DNA of 64,000 nt from Pseudidiomarina atlantica. Its GTDB lineage: Bacteria > Pseudomonadota > Gammaproteobacteria > Enterobacterales > Alteromonadaceae. Below the pieces are notes generated by a model. That model saw nothing but the letters and a program-made list of their open reading frames with translations, had not been told where the DNA came from and made no database searches. Of the stretch, positions 29,137 through 38,536 are shown piece by piece. Each line of letters opens with the position of its first letter. The stretch's first letter is position 1. The translations under genes were made by a program, and so were the position numbers. The stretch lies in NCBI RefSeq assembly GCF_000753735.1, contig NZ_JPIN01000011.1, forward strand, positions 38,365 to 102,364. Direction: 5' to 3'.

Positions 29137-30806
29137 TAGTTTTTCTCCGTAAGCATGTCGTGGTTAGCAGCGCCGGGCGGTACCAAGGGCCAAACGTTCT
29201 CAGCCGCGTCAATCCGCACGTGTAATAAGAAGGGGCCGTCACTGGCAAAGAGTTGTTCCAGCGCCGCCGGCATATCGGCAGCGTGTTCCAAGTACAAGGC
29301 AGGAATGCCAAAAGCGCGCGCTAAGGCGCAAAAGTCAGGGTTATCGCTTAAGTCGGTCTCACTGTAGCAGCCGTCAAAAAACAGCTCTTGCCACTGCCGC
29401 ACCATACCCAAGCGTTGGTTGTCGATGATGACGATTTTGACCGGTAACTGAAAGCGTTTGATGGTGCCCAGCTCCTGTACGTTCATCATAAAAGAGCCGT
29501 CGCCGCAGATAGCAAACACCGTCGCCTCAGGGCGGGCGATCTGTGCACCAACTGCGGCCGGCAAACTAAAGCCCATGGTGCCAAGACCACCGCTACTTAA
29601 ATGATTGTTGGGTTGGCTAAAGCGCATATGCTGAGCCACCCACATTTGATGTTGTCCAACATCGGGGCACACCACCGTATCGGCGGGCATCTGCTCACTG
29701 ATGCTGCGCAGCAACTTGGGCGCATAAACCCCCGGTGGCGGTGCGTCATAGCGCCACGGGCAAGCAGCATCGAGTGCGCGACAACGCTGCCGCCAAGCCT
29801 CACAGTGAGTGGTCACTTGCAGCGTCGGCAAAATGTCGCGCACATTACCATGAATGCCGCACAGCGCGCGGCGGCGTTTATGCAGCTCAGCGGCATCAAT
29901 ATCGATATGAATGACTTTGGCGTGGGGCGCGAATTCTGCCAATTTGCCAGTCACCCGATCATCGAAGCGCGCGCCTAGATTAATCAGCACATCGCATTCT
30001 TGCACCGCCATGTTTGCGCATTGCCGACCATGCATACCCAACATGCCCAAATCATGTGGGTAGTCAGGTGCAACGCTGCCTAAGGCCTTCAAAGTCGACA
30101 CCGCTGGGATCTGGGTAGCATCCAAAAACGCACGTAACTCCTGCACGGCATCGGCCATCACCACCCCACCGCCGATGTAAGCCACCGGGCGCTCTGCTTG
30201 CGCAATTAAATGGCGGGCCAAGGCGATGGCGGCGGCGTTGTCGATACCGTGGGTCGATTGCGGTGGCGGTGCAACGCTGCGTGTCACCGCGGTGGGTGGC
30301 TGCGCTGGGCAGTCGCCCAGTTGGATGTTCTTCGGTACATCGATAAGCACTGGACCGGGGCGGCCTTCAGCGGCAATTTGAAAGGCTTGTTGCAACGCAT
30401 CGGCAAGTTCACTGGGGTGGCTGACTAAAATGCTGTGCTTGGTGACCGCCAAGCTTAATCCCAAAACATCGATTTCTTGAAAAGCATCGGTGCCCATTAC
30501 CGCTTGGTCCACTTGCCCGGTGATAGCGACCACCGGCACCGAGTCCAATTTGGCATCCGCCAGTGCAGTCAATAAATTGGTCGCACCTGGGCCCGAAGTT
30601 GCCATACACACACCGGTTTTACCGCTGGCCCGCGCATAGCCGATCGCAGCGAAGGCAGCGCCTTGCTCGTGGCGACAGAGAAAATGCTGTACCGGTGATT
30701 GGTAGAGCGCATCGTAAATCGGCATGATCGCGCCGCCGGGATAGCCAAATACGTGTTGCACCTGTTGTCGGTGTAAAAAATCGATGATGAACTCAGCACC
30801 GGTCAT
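29136..30806 (-). CDS. ilvG: Acetolactate synthase II, large subunit
   Basis: This ThDP enzyme condenses pyruvate with pyruvate or 2-ketobutyrate, feeding valine/leucine and isoleucine. The 556-residue reading from 30806 begins [11 protein letters not shown], the family's usual N-terminus, with AAGGGA eight bases upstream; ATG at 30812 is an alternative. [11 protein letters not shown], the catalytic Glu in [13 protein letters not shown] (about 47) and the ThDP/Mg motif [14 protein letters not shown] are present. The gene is intact, unlike ilvG of E. coli K-12. The upstream in-frame extension is rejected because it would read through the attenuator hairpin. Confidence 0.95.
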   Translation of the reverse strand: MTGAEFIIDFLHRQQVQHVFGYPGGAIMPIYDALYQSPVQHFLCRHEQGAAFAAIGYARASGKTGVCMATSGPGATNLLTALADAKLDSVPVVAITGQVDQAVMGTDAFQEIDVLGLSLAVTKHSILVSHPSELADALQQAFQIAAEGRPGPVLIDVPKNIQLGDCPAQPPTAVTRSVAPPPQSTHGIDNAAAIALARHLIAQAERPVAYIGGGVVMADAVQELRAFLDATQIPAVSTLKALGSVAPDYPHDLGMLGMHGRQCANMAVQECDVLINLGARFDDRVTGKLAEFAPHAKVIHIDIDAAELHKRRRALCGIHGNVRDILPTLQVTTHCEAWRQRCRALDAACPWRYDAPPPGVYAPKLLRSISEQMPADTVVCPDVGQHQMWVAQHMRFSQPNNHLSSGGLGTMGFSLPAAVGAQIARPEATVFAICGDGSFMMNVQELGTIKRFQLPVKIVIIDNQRLGMVRQWQELFFDGCYSETDLSDNPDFCALARAFGIPALYLEHAADMPAALEQLFASDGPFLLHVRIDAAENVWPLVPPGAANHDMLTEKN

Positions 30807-30840
30807 TGCCATTTTCCCTTTTTCTTCGGCCCTAGAACGC

Positions 30841-30872
30841 AAAAACCCCCGCTTGGTGAAGCGGGGGTTTTT
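30841..30872 (-). terminator. ilv attenuator hairpin
   Basis: AAAAACCCCCGCTT and AAGCGGGGGTTTTT form a perfect 14-base stem around GGTG. On the minus strand it lies 26 bases after ilvL and 34 bases before ilvG. Confidence 0.9.
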
Positions 30873-30898
30873 GGAGTTTTGCTTGTTTGGCTGTTGCT

Positions 30899-30988
30899 TT
30901 ACAAATTCCAATACCTGCCCGCGCAGCGATTAATAATCACCACGAGGAGCACTAGAATGTTGATGTTTGCAACAGCAAATAAACGCAT
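30899..30988 (-). CDS. ilvL: ilvGMDA leader peptide
   Basis: The 29-residue frame contains [12 protein letters not shown], dense in isoleucine, leucine and valine codons, as in the enterobacterial ilv leader, which senses all three charged tRNAs. It stops at 30901-30899, shortly before the attenuator hairpin. AGAAG about ten bases upstream may be the ribosome binding site. It is too short for routine gene calling, but codon content, hairpin and ilvG downstream agree. Confidence 0.88.
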   Translation of the reverse strand: MRLFAVANINILVLLVVIINRCAGRYWNL

Positions 30989-31035
30989 TGTGTGTTTTCT
31001 TCTTAACAGTTCAAGTTTTGTTCAAGTCTTATCTA

Positions 31036-31063
31036 TTTCTAACATTGTCAGCTTGAATGTCAA
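31036..31063 (-). promoter_or_regulatory. Candidate promoter of ilvLGMDA overlapping the ilvC stop
   Basis: On the minus strand TTGACA (31063-31058) is followed after 16 bases by TAGAAA (31041-31036). The -35 box includes the TGA stop of ilvC. The RNA would start about 40 bases before ilvL. Confidence 0.55.
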
Positions 31064-32544
31064 CGGTTTTTTCCAATTGGCTTCATTTCTTTCATGTAAG
31101 CGCGCAAGGTACGACCGATTTGCTCGATCGGATGCTGATAAATGGCTTCGTTGACCCGATTTAATTCGCTGTAGTCGACCGTTTCTGCATGTTGCAGCCC
31201 GGTGCCGATAACCTCAGTACTCAAGTGCGCAAACAGCTCACGCTGTAACAGCTCATGCGCGGCGTTGGCGAACAAATAATTACCGTATTCAGCAGTATCT
31301 GAAATCACCACGTTCATCTCGTACAAGCGCTTGCGCGCAATGGTATTCGCAATCAATGGCAACTCATGCAATGACTCATAGTACGCCGACTCGGCCCGAA
31401 TTCCGGCGCTGACCATAGTCTCAAATGCCAGTTCAACGCCCGCTTTCACCAACGCTACCATGACAATGCCGCGGTCAAAGTAGTCTTTTGCGCTAAGGGT
31501 TCCCGCGTAAGTAGGTGCTTGCTCAAAGGCACTTTGCCGGGTTTGTTCACGCCAGGCATGTAGATCGTGATCGTCGTTGGCCCAGTCGGCCATCATCTGC
31601 GCCGAGAACGCACCACTTAAGATGTCATCTTGATGTTTGGCGAACAGCGGCGTCAGCACTTGCTTGACCTGTTCACTCAGCGCGTTGGCGCGCAACCGTG
31701 CCGCACTGTCAAGGTGACTCATCATCAAGCTGATGCCACCAAACTTCAGCGCTTCAGTGATTTCCTCCCAACCGTGCTGTACCAAGTGCGCAGCTTCAGC
31801 TTTATCGATACCATGCTGGACCATGTGGTCGTAACATAGCAACGAACCGACTTGCAGCATGCCACACAAAATCGTTTGCTCGCCCATTAAATCGGACTTC
31901 ACCTCGGCCACGAATGAGCTTTCTAACACCCCGGCACGATGCCCGCCGGTGGCGACCGCCCATGCCTTTGCCCACGCCAAGCCATGGCCATTGGGGTCAT
32001 TCTCTGGATGCACAGCAATCAGCGTGGGGACGCCAAAACCGCGTAAATATTCCTCGCGTACCTCGGTACCGGGGCACTTGGGTGCCACCATGATGACGGT
32101 GATGTCAGCGCGAATCCGCTGGCCTGTTTCGACAATATTAAAGCCATGCGAATAGCCGAGCGTTGCGCCCGCCTGCATCAGCGGCATCACCGCCTCAACC
32201 ACGGCGCTGTGTTGTTTATCTGGAGTTAAGTTGATGACCAAATCGGCACTGGGTATCAACTCCTCGTAGGTACCAACGGTAAAGTTTGCACCAGTTGCTT
32301 GTTGCCATGACGGGCGCTGCTCTTTTATCGCCTCGGGGCGCAAGGCATAACTGACATCAAGCCCGGAGTCGCGCATATTGAGGCCCTGGTTAAAACCTTG
32401 CGCACCACAACCGACAATCACTATCTTCTTCCCGAGCAGTGCCTTGCAGCCCTCGTTAAATTCCGCGGCTTGCATAAAACGACATTGTTGCAGTTGCGCT
32501 AACTGCTGACGAAAAGGTAATTGATTAAAGTAATTGTCACTCAT
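31060..32544 (-). CDS. ilvC: Ketol-acid reductoisomerase (long, class II form)
   Basis: The 494-residue NADPH enzyme isomerises and reduces acetolactate or acetohydroxybutyrate. The Rossmann motif [20 protein letters not shown] lies at residues 41-60. The length fits the duplicated-knot class II enzyme of enterobacteria (491). The start ATG at 32544 gives [14 protein letters not shown] and follows AGGAGAAAAG. It is divergent from ilvY, with paired inverted repeats between them. Confidence 0.96.
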   Translation of the reverse strand: MSDNYFNQLPFRQQLAQLQQCRFMQAAEFNEGCKALLGKKIVIVGCGAQGFNQGLNMRDSGLDVSYALRPEAIKEQRPSWQQATGANFTVGTYEELIPSADLVINLTPDKQHSAVVEAVMPLMQAGATLGYSHGFNIVETGQRIRADITVIMVAPKCPGTEVREEYLRGFGVPTLIAVHPENDPNGHGLAWAKAWAVATGGHRAGVLESSFVAEVKSDLMGEQTILCGMLQVGSLLCYDHMVQHGIDKAEAAHLVQHGWEEITEALKFGGISLMMSHLDSAARLRANALSEQVKQVLTPLFAKHQDDILSGAFSAQMMADWANDDHDLHAWREQTRQSAFEQAPTYAGTLSAKDYFDRGIVMVALVKAGVELAFETMVSAGIRAESAYYESLHELPLIANTIARKRLYEMNVVISDTAEYGNYLFANAAHELLQRELFAHLSTEVIGTGLQHAETVDYSELNRVNEAIYQHPIEQIGRTLRAYMKEMKPIGKNR

Positions 32545-32589
32545 GACTTTTCTCCTGTGGTCTGCATTGAGCCTACGCCAGGATTTATG

Positions 32590-32635
32590 TTGCGTATAGT
32601 GAATCATTTGCAATAGAGTATTGCTATATACGCAA
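32590..32635. promoter_or_regulatory. ilvC-ilvY control region, IlvY-like operators
   Basis: GCAATA-GAG-TATTGC at 32610-32624 is a perfect palindrome of LysR type (T-N11-A). It sits inside a wider inverted repeat, TTGCGTATA (32590-32598) and TATACGCAA (32627-32635). In enterobacteria IlvY binds such tandem sites, senses acetolactate and activates ilvC while limiting its own gene. Binding here is inferred from position and form. Confidence 0.65.
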
Positions 32636-32649
32636 TATTTGAGAATCTT

Positions 32650-33531
32650 ATGGACCTACGTACCTTAGAGTTATTTGTCGCGCTTGCCGAAAGCTTGCAT
32701 TTTGGCCGCACCAGCGAAGCCATGCACGTCAGCCCCTCGGCGCTATCGCGGCAGATCCAACGCTTAGAAGAAGCCCTCGGTGTGCGCTTGTTTATGCGCG
32801 ACAACCGCTCGGTTGAACTGACCCAACAAGGTAAACAAGCGCTTATCACCTGTCAGGCGTTGGTGACTAGCTGGCAACAATTGCAGCAGCAACTTGGCGA
32901 CGACAGTCAACTGCGCGGACAATTACGCTTGTACTGCTCAGTTACCGCTGCACAAACCCTGATGCGGCAATTTATCGAACGCTTTCGCCCGCTGTTCCCC
33001 AATGTTGCACTTACGGTGGAAACCGGCGATGCGGCTTTGTCGATCGAACATGTGCTACAACAACAAACCGATATCGCCATTGCCCCGCGCCCCGACAAAG
33101 TTCCTGACGGCCTATTGATGCGCGAACTCAACACCTCACCACTGGTGTTTATTCGCCCACGTGCCGACTGCGCAGTGCGCGCGCAGACGCTTACAAATAA
33201 GCTCGATTGGTCAGCGGTGCCAGTGATTGTGGCGCGTCTGGGGTTATCGCGAGAACGGCTATTTGCTTGGTTTGCGCGCCATCAACAACAGCCGCACGTG
33301 TACGCCGAAGTGGCCGGCCACGAAGCCATTGTTGCTATGGTCGGCCTCGGTTTAGGCATAGGTTTAGTGCCAGAAGTGGTGCTCGAACAAAGCTTAGTAC
33401 GGGAACAAATCGAAGTATTTAAACGCCCCACCGACGTACCGCCCTACCACGTCAGCATTTGCTGCCTCGAGCGCCGCCTGCAAGACCCCGTCATCGCCGC
33501 CTTCTGGCACGCCTGCGGCTGTCTGGTATAA
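32650..33531 (+). CDS. ilvY: LysR-family activator of ilvC
   Basis: The 293-residue regulator starts [20 protein letters not shown] with the winged helix [19 protein letters not shown], followed by a periplasmic-binding-protein-like effector domain (about 90-290). Divergence from ilvC with palindromes between identifies it as IlvY. Its 3' end overlaps an antisense truncated AbiEii gene, and homology of the latter stops close to the ilvY stop codon. Confidence 0.92.
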   Translation: MDLRTLELFVALAESLHFGRTSEAMHVSPSALSRQIQRLEEALGVRLFMRDNRSVELTQQGKQALITCQALVTSWQQLQQQLGDDSQLRGQLRLYCSVTAAQTLMRQFIERFRPLFPNVALTVETGDAALSIEHVLQQQTDIAIAPRPDKVPDGLLMRELNTSPLVFIRPRADCAVRAQTLTNKLDWSAVPVIVARLGLSRERLFAWFARHQQQPHVYAEVAGHEAIVAMVGLGLGIGLVPEVVLEQSLVREQIEVFKRPTDVPPYHVSICCLERRLQDPVIAAFWHACGCLV

Positions 33532-33986
33532 GCTGGAACATTAGCAACCTCAAGCTTGATGCGCTGTTGCGGTAGACTTCTATTCTCTGGTGCTGTCACC
33601 ACTGCAATTTGCCATTTGTTGATCCGTAATTCCGAATAGGTCGGTTCATCTTGCAAATCTTTCGGCTCTTTTACCGTCACCTCAAGACCATAGCGTGCGC
33701 CCACGTAGTCTTCAATGCAGGTTTTCATCGCGGACAATTGGGCAGAACTAAAATCCACCCCTCCGGCAAAATCTAAATCCTCGCTAAAGCGATTCCCGCC
33801 GTAACAAAGCCGTAAAGAGGTACCACCCTGAAACACCAAATGGTCGAGTAAGCCAGCTTGTTCCAAGGCAAACAAGATGTCGTAGTGCAACAACTCCTTT
33901 TCGACAACTGCGCGCATATTGCGTAACTCGCCATCCACCATGGCTCGCTCGACCAGCTCGAGGAAGTTCTGTTTATCCAATTTCAT
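33444..33986 (-). pseudogene. Truncated AbiEii/AbiGii-type nucleotidyltransferase toxin
   Basis: The N-terminal 155 residues follow the AbiEii family: FQGGTSLRLCYGGNRFSEDLDF (split as GGTSL near 56 and SEDLDF near 69) is the nucleotidyltransferase core. After VPAYTR the sequence turns into an unrelated 25-residue tail that is antisense to the end of ilvY. Full AbiEii proteins are much longer and continue with the second half of the fold, so the gene has lost its 3' part. The break lies near 33520, next to the ilvY stop. Start is supported by overlap with the antitoxin gene. Toxin activity is unlikely. Confidence 0.75.
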
Positions 33987-34512
33987 TTACCACCTCTTGG
34001 TCAATCAGGTGCAGGTTTCTTCCCACTTGCTTAAGGTCGCGTAGTGCAGCATTCAGTGTCGCCAGCAGCAACGGGCGCCCGGCGTCTGCGGTGTTGTCGA
34101 GAATATCGATGATACTGCGTTTGGTATGGGTAAACTCAATGGTTCCAAAGGGTGTTTTAAACTCTCCAGAGCGCCCGGTCGTCATCACCGTCAATCGATC
34201 GATCGGGATTTGCGAAATGACACCGTACTCAGACAAAGCTGACTCAAGGCTCACATAATTGTACTCGCCACGGCGTAGGGTTCGAGCAATGAATTCAAGG
34301 GTATGACTACCCAACGAGCGCGCTTGCTGATAGACAAACACACCGTTGCTGGCCCGCACCAGGATTTCATCTTTGATAAGCCGATTGAGACCAGCGCGAA
34401 GTGTCGTTTCGCTGTCTTCGTGGAAGATCTTCCGCAAGTCTGAAAGGGCAAATACGCAGCGCCCTTTCTTATCGAATTCGGTGAGTTTTTTGATTGCGTC
34501 GAGTTGCTTCAT
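33973..34512 (-). CDS. AbiEi-type antitoxin / transcriptional regulator
   Basis: The 179-residue protein (from ATG 34512, MKQLDAIKKLTEFDKKGRC) has an N-terminal winged helix (about 1-60) and a C-terminal domain with the AbiEi-like VSLESALSEYGVISQIP. AbiEi antitoxins repress their own operon and neutralise AbiEii. A GTG at 34539 in frame is an alternative start. The end overlaps the toxin gene by 14 bases. The antitoxin is intact while the toxin is cut. Confidence 0.7.
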   Translation of the reverse strand: MKQLDAIKKLTEFDKKGRCVFALSDLRKIFHEDSETTLRAGLNRLIKDEILVRASNGVFVYQQARSLGSHTLEFIARTLRRGEYNYVSLESALSEYGVISQIPIDRLTVMTTGRSGEFKTPFGTIEFTHTKRSIIDILDNTADAGRPLLLATLNAALRDLKQVGRNLHLIDQEVVNEIG

Positions 34513-34600
34513 GCTCTGCTTAGTCAACCTAAACAACACTTAAAGATGTTATTAGTGTAGACCGAATGCATAAGCTAGGCAAGTTATCAATAGCTTCCTT

Positions 34601-34625
34601 AAGCCCGTACCGCTGGTACGGGCTT
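34601..34625. terminator. Eleven-base hairpin between AbiE remnant and cyclase gene
   Basis: AAGCCCGTACC and GGTACGGGCTT pair perfectly around GCT. It is a likely end for the minus-strand catabolic operon, although no long T-run follows. Confidence 0.55.
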
Positions 34626-34639
34626 CTTGCATAAGGTTA

Positions 34640-35674
34640 TTATTTAATGACGATTGGATTGATCGGTGAACCTGAACCACGTTCCATTTTCAATGGCGCC
34701 GCAGTAAACATGAAGGTGTATTGGCCGTCCTCTGCACTGTCAGCAGCTAAGTCATCTAACCAATACAACTCACTCAAAACCACGCCAAGGTCTCGAATCA
34801 GTGCACCGTGCAAAGGGATCACGTAGTCGGTGCCATCAATCTTTTGCGGAACCAATTCTACCGCTAGGTTATCTGCAGCAATAACTGGAATTTCCATAGC
34901 ATCGACCCATTTCACCAACTCTTTGCTATAGCACAAGCCGGGCTCCGTGGTTGCTGTCCACTCTGCATCTGGCGTATCGGTGTAGAAGCGACCGACCGAG
35001 CCTGTACGAATCAGCAGAATATCGCGCTTTTCAATAGTCACGCCCTGCGCTTTTGCGGTATCTTTTAAGTCCTGCAAGGTTACACAGCTACTTGGTGCAA
35101 TACGACCTGACTCACCACCTTTGAGAAGACCCACATCCAGCAGTACGCCGCGTCCAACAATGCCGTGACTGGCAAGACTGCCAATATCCACATGATCATG
35201 TCCATGTACGGTACTATCCGCACTCACACCACCATAAACTTGATCGCCATACCAAGCATGACCCAGAGCATCCATGTGCGTCGTACCTTGAAGATACATG
35301 AACACCGCGTCATCAGAGTACTTCACGCCACCCGCAAGTTCATCCAGCTTGCCGGTATCGTACATGCTTTCGTCTTGCGTCATGTAGTGCATCGCCGGCA
35401 CGCGCCCCGGGAATACCGGACCGACGCCGTGAATCATCGGCAGTTGCAAAGTGAATTTTTCGCCCTGCTTCACCGCTTGTACGCCGCGTAGCGCCTGCGC
35501 ATCGTCAAGGTAATTCAATGCACCAATTTGGTCATCGTCACCCCACTTCCCCCAGTTTTTCGGCATATCCGCCTGTAGTTTCTCAATAGCAGTTTCTTGC
35601 GCGATGGCGCCCGCTGATAGACCAAGCAGCGCTGCTGCTACCGTAAAAGACAAAACGTTCTTCGTTGTTTTCAT
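34640..35674 (-). CDS. Exported cyclase-family metal hydrolase
   Basis: The 344-residue protein belongs to the cyclase family (kynurenine formamidase and isatin hydrolase type). The metal-binding motif appears as QGTTHMDALGHAW, with a further HGHDHVDIG. A signal peptide ends near residue 25 (LSAGAIAQE), so it acts in the periplasm. It is the last gene of the sigma-54-controlled cluster, 32 bases after the dehydrogenase. It may open a lactone or cyclic amide to give the substrate of the cytosolic enzymes; the substrate itself is not shown by the sequence. Confidence 0.8.
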   Translation of the reverse strand: MKTTKNVLSFTVAAALLGLSAGAIAQETAIEKLQADMPKNWGKWGDDDQIGALNYLDDAQALRGVQAVKQGEKFTLQLPMIHGVGPVFPGRVPAMHYMTQDESMYDTGKLDELAGGVKYSDDAVFMYLQGTTHMDALGHAWYGDQVYGGVSADSTVHGHDHVDIGSLASHGIVGRGVLLDVGLLKGGESGRIAPSSCVTLQDLKDTAKAQGVTIEKRDILLIRTGSVGRFYTDTPDAEWTATTEPGLCYSKELVKWVDAMEIPVIAADNLAVELVPQKIDGTDYVIPLHGALIRDLGVVLSELYWLDDLAADSAEDGQYTFMFTAAPLKMERGSGSPINPIVIK

Positions 35675-35706
35675 AGCTAAAGTCCTTCTTGTTATTGGAG
35701 TTATAC

Positions 35707-37155
35707 TTAGTTACTCAATTTGATGTACTTCGTCTCGAGGTATTCCTCGATGCCCTGACGGCCGCCTTCGCGACCCATACCCGACGCTTTCACACCGCCG
35801 AAAGGCACGGCTGCATCAGAGATAAGCCCGGTGTTAAAACCCACCATGCCAACCTCTAGATCACGTGCAAAGCGTTGAATTTGCTTCAAATCTTGACTGT
35901 AAACGTAGGCCGCCAAGCCCGCGTGCTGCTGCCGCAGCTGCTGTAGTAAATACGTTTCATCGGTGAAGCGTACCAACGGCGCAACGGGACCAAAAATCTC
36001 TTCCTTTACACATGCCATCTCGAAGTTGGCGTTAGCAATAACCGTTGGAACAAACCAATTGGCATCTTCTCGCCAGCGCTGGCCGCCACACAGTACCCGC
36101 GCGCCTTTACTGACAGCATCGGCGAGTAAACGCTCGACTTTGTGCACAGCCGCGCGATTAATCAACGGACCGATAACCACATCGGCCTCGTCACCGCGCC
36201 CTAGCTTTAGTTGTTGCACTCGTGCGACAAGACGCGCGGCGAACACGTCATAGATGCTATCGTCCACATAAATAGCGTTGGCGCACACGCAGGTTTGCCC
36301 AGCATTGCGAAACTTTGCCGCTATGGCTCCCTCTACCGCTGCGTCAATATCGGCGTCATCGCACACAATAAAGGGGGCATTTCCGCCTAGCTCTAGCGAT
36401 AAGCGCTTAAGCGTGGGAGCGCAATTCGCCATCAGCGTGCTACCAACTGCAGTAGACCCGGTGAAACTCAACTTGCGTACCGTCGGTGAGCTCGTCAAGC
36501 GTTGACCGATGACTTGCGCATCGCCGGTAATCACGTTCAGCACTCCGACAGGGATTCCCGCTTGCTGCGCTAGCTCCGCCAATGCCAACGCGGTAAATGG
36601 CGTATCCGGTGCGGGTTTGACGATCATGGTGCAACCCGCCGCAAGCGCCGGCGCAACCTTGCGCGTGATCATTGCAGCTGGAAAATTCCATGGTGTAATC
36701 GCCGCACAAACCCCCACCGGCTCGCTAAGCACCAGCATCGATAACGGCGTTTCGCCGTATGGTAATGTGGCTCCGGTATCAAGCAGCGTCGGCTGCGAGA
36801 ACCATTGGATATAACTAGCCGCATAAGTAATTTCGCCTAGTGCTTCAGCAAATGGTTTGCCCTGTTCTAGCGTTAAAATCCGAGCCAAACGCTCGCGCTC
36901 GGCCATGATCAACTCGTACCAAGCAGTGAGTAACCGACAACGCTCCCGAACCGGTACTTCTCGCCATTGATAAAACGCTGTTTCCGCAGCGCGGATACAG
37001 CCATCGACCTGGCGCACACTCAATTGCGGAACACTCCCTAAATAAGCCCCAGTGGCAGGGTTAAGTACCGATTGCACGCTATCATCTGACGCGGTTATCC
37101 ACTCGCCATTCACGAATGCTTGCTCCCGCAATGCAATCACCTCTCCTTCAAACAT
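35707..37155 (-). CDS. NAD(P)-dependent semialdehyde dehydrogenase (succinate-semialdehyde type)
   Basis: From ATG 37155 the product has 482 residues, the normal size of GabD-like enzymes, with GGGAG eight bases upstream; the longer frame is rejected. The catalytic Cys is in GQTCVCANAIYVD and the Glu in LELGGNAPF; PWNFPAAMI and FTGSTAVG bind the cofactor. It overlaps the regulator gene by eight bases. With the Fe-alcohol dehydrogenase it could turn an omega-hydroxy acid such as 4-hydroxybutyrate into a dicarboxylate; this is inference. Confidence 0.88.
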   Translation of the reverse strand: MFEGEVIALREQAFVNGEWITASDDSVQSVLNPATGAYLGSVPQLSVRQVDGCIRAAETAFYQWREVPVRERCRLLTAWYELIMAERERLARILTLEQGKPFAEALGEITYAASYIQWFSQPTLLDTGATLPYGETPLSMLVLSEPVGVCAAITPWNFPAAMITRKVAPALAAGCTMIVKPAPDTPFTALALAELAQQAGIPVGVLNVITGDAQVIGQRLTSSPTVRKLSFTGSTAVGSTLMANCAPTLKRLSLELGGNAPFIVCDDADIDAAVEGAIAAKFRNAGQTCVCANAIYVDDSIYDVFAARLVARVQQLKLGRGDEADVVIGPLINRAAVHKVERLLADAVSKGARVLCGGQRWREDANWFVPTVIANANFEMACVKEEIFGPVAPLVRFTDETYLLQQLRQQHAGLAAYVYSQDLKQIQRFARDLEVGMVGFNTGLISDAAVPFGGVKASGMGREGGRQGIEEYLETKYIKLSN

Positions 37156-38536
37156 CTGTTGACTCCCTAGTAGTGCCGTTGCCGGCGTCCTTTGCTTGTT
37201 GCTGAGCACGCCAGCGCTGTTGTTTTTTCACCAAAGTGGACTGGTCAATATCGAGCGCTGCAGCGGCCTGTCGCGTAGTACCATACAGCTCCAACGCCTG
37301 CTCAATCAGCTGCTGCTCGAGCGCTTCCACCTGTTCCTTTAAACTCACACCAACACGCCCAATGGCGCTATCGACACGCAGCTCACGGGGGAGTTGTGCA
37401 GTAGTGATTAACGATTGCTCGGCCGTCACCACCAAACGCTCGGTGAGATTAATTAACTCACGAATATTCCCCGGCCATTGATAGCGGCGCAGTCGCTCGA
37501 TCACCTCACGTTGCCAGCGACAGTCAAATTCATACTTACAGTTGAAGTGGTGCAAATAATGATTCAATAGCGCTTCGACTTCTTCGGCACGCTCACGCAA
37601 GGGCGGCAACTCAAGCGGCACTACGCTCAGGCGATACAGTAGGTCTTCGCGGAACTTACGCTGAGCAACCAGTTCATGAAGATTATGATGAGTCGCCGAA
37701 ATAAGGCGAAAGTTGGTTTTCTTAAACTGCGTGCCACCCACTGGAATAAAGCGATTTTCGGCAATGACCTTCAACAGTTTGGCTTGTAAGCTGAGCGGCA
37801 AATCACCTATTTCATCCAAAAATAAGGTGCCATTGTTCGCCGCCTCTAACAGGCCCGTTTTGCCTTTTTGCGCAGCGCCGGTGAAAGCGCCTGGCACATA
37901 GCCGAACAGTTCTGCCTCGAGCAAACTTTCCGGCATGGCAGCACAGTTGAGTTCAATGAACGGCCCCTGAGCCACCGCGCTGTATTCATGGATGGTACGC
38001 GCGAGTAGCGTTTTACCGGTACCCGTTTCACCTTGTATCAATATTTTCGCGGCCGTCGGCGCTACCCGTTTCGCTAAGTCGTAACACTGCTGGGTGGCGC
38101 GGCTAATGATCAACGCCTCGCGCGCCTCTCGAGCACCATAATGGTCACGCACGTGCAATATCTGCTCGAGTTGCTCCTCAGCTCGCTTCGCTTGCAGTAA
38201 TTCGGTGACGTCGCGGACTGTCGTAACGATATATTCGATGCGACCGCGACTATCGAACATCGGTGTGCCAGAAACCAATATTTTATGGTCTTCGCCAATG
38301 GTTTGGGTAAGGGTGACAGGCCCCTTTTCTTTGAGTACTTCAAGCGATACGGAGCGTGAAATGTAGCCACGTTGCACCACTTCGGACATATGCAAGCCCA
38401 CCAAAGCGCTGCGTGGAATGCCAGTGATGCGCTCGTAAGCTTTGTTAACTGTAACCGTGATACCGTTACCGTCGGTGATGTACACACCATCACTCATGGC
38501 ATCGATCACGCGCTGAAGATTGTCGCCGGACATCAT
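37148..38536 (-). CDS. PAS-domain sigma-54-dependent activator
   Basis: The 462-residue protein has a PAS domain (about 5-120, MSDGVYITDGNGITVTVN), an AAA+ domain with GETGTGKTLLART, the sigma-54 contact loop GAFTGA and Walker B LFLDEIGDL, and a C-terminal Fis-type helix-turn-helix (TTRQAAAALDIDQSTLVKK). The start ATG 38536 overlaps the permease stop (ATGA). It probably binds the twin TGATGA-N6-TCATCA sites at 41189-41236 and drives both sigma-54 promoters there. The PAS domain is the likely sensor of the substrate. Confidence 0.9.
   Translation of the reverse strand: MMSGDNLQRVIDAMSDGVYITDGNGITVTVNKAYERITGIPRSALVGLHMSEVVQRGYISRSVSLEVLKEKGPVTLTQTIGEDHKILVSGTPMFDSRGRIEYIVTTVRDVTELLQAKRAEEQLEQILHVRDHYGAREAREALIISRATQQCYDLAKRVAPTAAKILIQGETGTGKTLLARTIHEYSAVAQGPFIELNCAAMPESLLEAELFGYVPGAFTGAAQKGKTGLLEAANNGTLFLDEIGDLPLSLQAKLLKVIAENRFIPVGGTQFKKTNFRLISATHHNLHELVAQRKFREDLLYRLSVVPLELPPLRERAEEVEALLNHYLHHFNCKYEFDCRWQREVIERLRRYQWPGNIRELINLTERLVVTAEQSLITTAQLPRELRVDSAIGRVGVSLKEQVEALEQQLIEQALELYGTTRQAAAALDIDQSTLVKKQQRWRAQQQAKDAGNGTTRESTDV

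Noticed and set aside
30807..30911. Upstream extension of ilvG
   Set aside because: It would translate the attenuator hairpin; the conserved N-terminus begins at 30806.
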